Origin: CAZOIA01 sp964579675
GTDB taxonomy: Bacteria; Planctomycetota; Phycisphaerae; UBA1845; PWPN01
Assembly: GCA_964579675.1 (NCBI GenBank)
Contig: CAZOIA010000158.1
Coordinates: forward strand, 1-12,802
DNA: 12,802 nt
Direction: 5' to 3'
The notes beneath the pieces were generated by a model. That model worked only from the letters and a program-made list of their open reading frames with translations, did not search any database and was not told where the DNA came from. Position numbers and translations under genes: made by a program. Every line of letters begins with the position of its first letter. Position 1 is the stretch's first letter. Shown here piece after piece: positions 12,758-12,802 of the stretch.

Positions 12758-12802
12758 TGATATGGAAGCTGTCGTGTCCCCTTTCAACGGCCCCGTGTTT
12801 CT

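Larger units (their letters stand above)
12360..12802. other. Right-edge region without a supportable gene
   Basis: These 443 bases hold no gene I can support. An ORF starting with ATG at 12356 overlaps the UbiB-family stop as ATGA and runs to 12760. Its Arg/Pro-rich composition, rare codons and lack of recognisable motifs argue that it is chance. An inverted repeat (12603-12633) and a weak promoter-like pair (12729-12757) lie in it. Composition becomes AT-richer after about 12700, which may mark the upstream region of a gene beyond the window. Confidence 0.5.

Noticed and set aside
12356..12760. 135-codon ORF overlapping the UbiB-family stop by ATGA
   Set aside because: The overlap looks like translational coupling, but the product is Arg/Pro-rich, uses codons rare in the neighbours (ATA, TTA, CCT, TTG), has no motif and only a weak ribosome binding site.

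Overview
The window is GC-rich, densely coding bacterial chromosome. Its gene set suggests a Planctomycetota bacterium, perhaps of the Phycisphaerae type. The pointers are a secreted Gfo/Idh/MocA-type oxidoreductase with both a twin-arginine motif and a lipobox, a prepilin-like H-X9-DG protein, a secreted glycoside hydrolase with a carbohydrate-binding module, and dispersed GC-rich structured repeats in the gaps. This assignment is inference; no rRNA or other marker gene is present.

Layout, left to right. A truncated unrecognised gene enters from the left edge (1-540). A gap with two copies of a 34-bp repeat follows (541-862). Next come the oxidoreductase (863-2185), a third repeat copy, and a small FxsA-family membrane protein (2305-2748). 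A prepilin-like protein lies on the minus strand (2914-3852) and is transcribed divergently from a secreted clan-A glycoside hydrolase (4282-6339). A 396-bp gap (6340-6735) is packed with structured repeats and leads into ilvC (6736-7740). ilvC converges, with one base between stop codons, on a minus-strand Nudix-fold gene with a degenerate catalytic box (7742-8155). Divergent from that is an MsbA-like ABC half-exporter carrying an inserted PDZ-like domain (8274-10451). After a short tandem repeat comes an ABC1/UbiB-family kinase-like protein (10635-12359). The last 443 bases contain no convincing gene.

The genes do not form one operon. Strand switches, long gaps and repeats separate most of them. 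Two themes are visible. One is cell-envelope and secreted function: Tat lipoprotein oxidoreductase, FxsA, prepilin-like protein, glycoside hydrolase, ABC exporter, and a membrane-anchored UbiB kinase. The other is branched-chain amino-acid synthesis through a stand-alone ilvC.

The most unusual items are four. First, the PDZ-like domain sits in the first extracytoplasmic loop of the ABC exporter. Second, the repeat families at 588-662/2262-2297, 6443-6462 and 6485-6538 share one hairpin plan: GC stem, GA (or GA-like) internal loop, short C/G stem and GNA/GNNA loop. Third, the ketol-acid reductoisomerase has a cofactor loop without the usual phosphate-binding arginine, suggesting NADH use. Fourth, the Nudix protein has lost its catalytic glutamates. 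I found no CRISPR array, transposase, phage gene, defence system, tRNA or rRNA.
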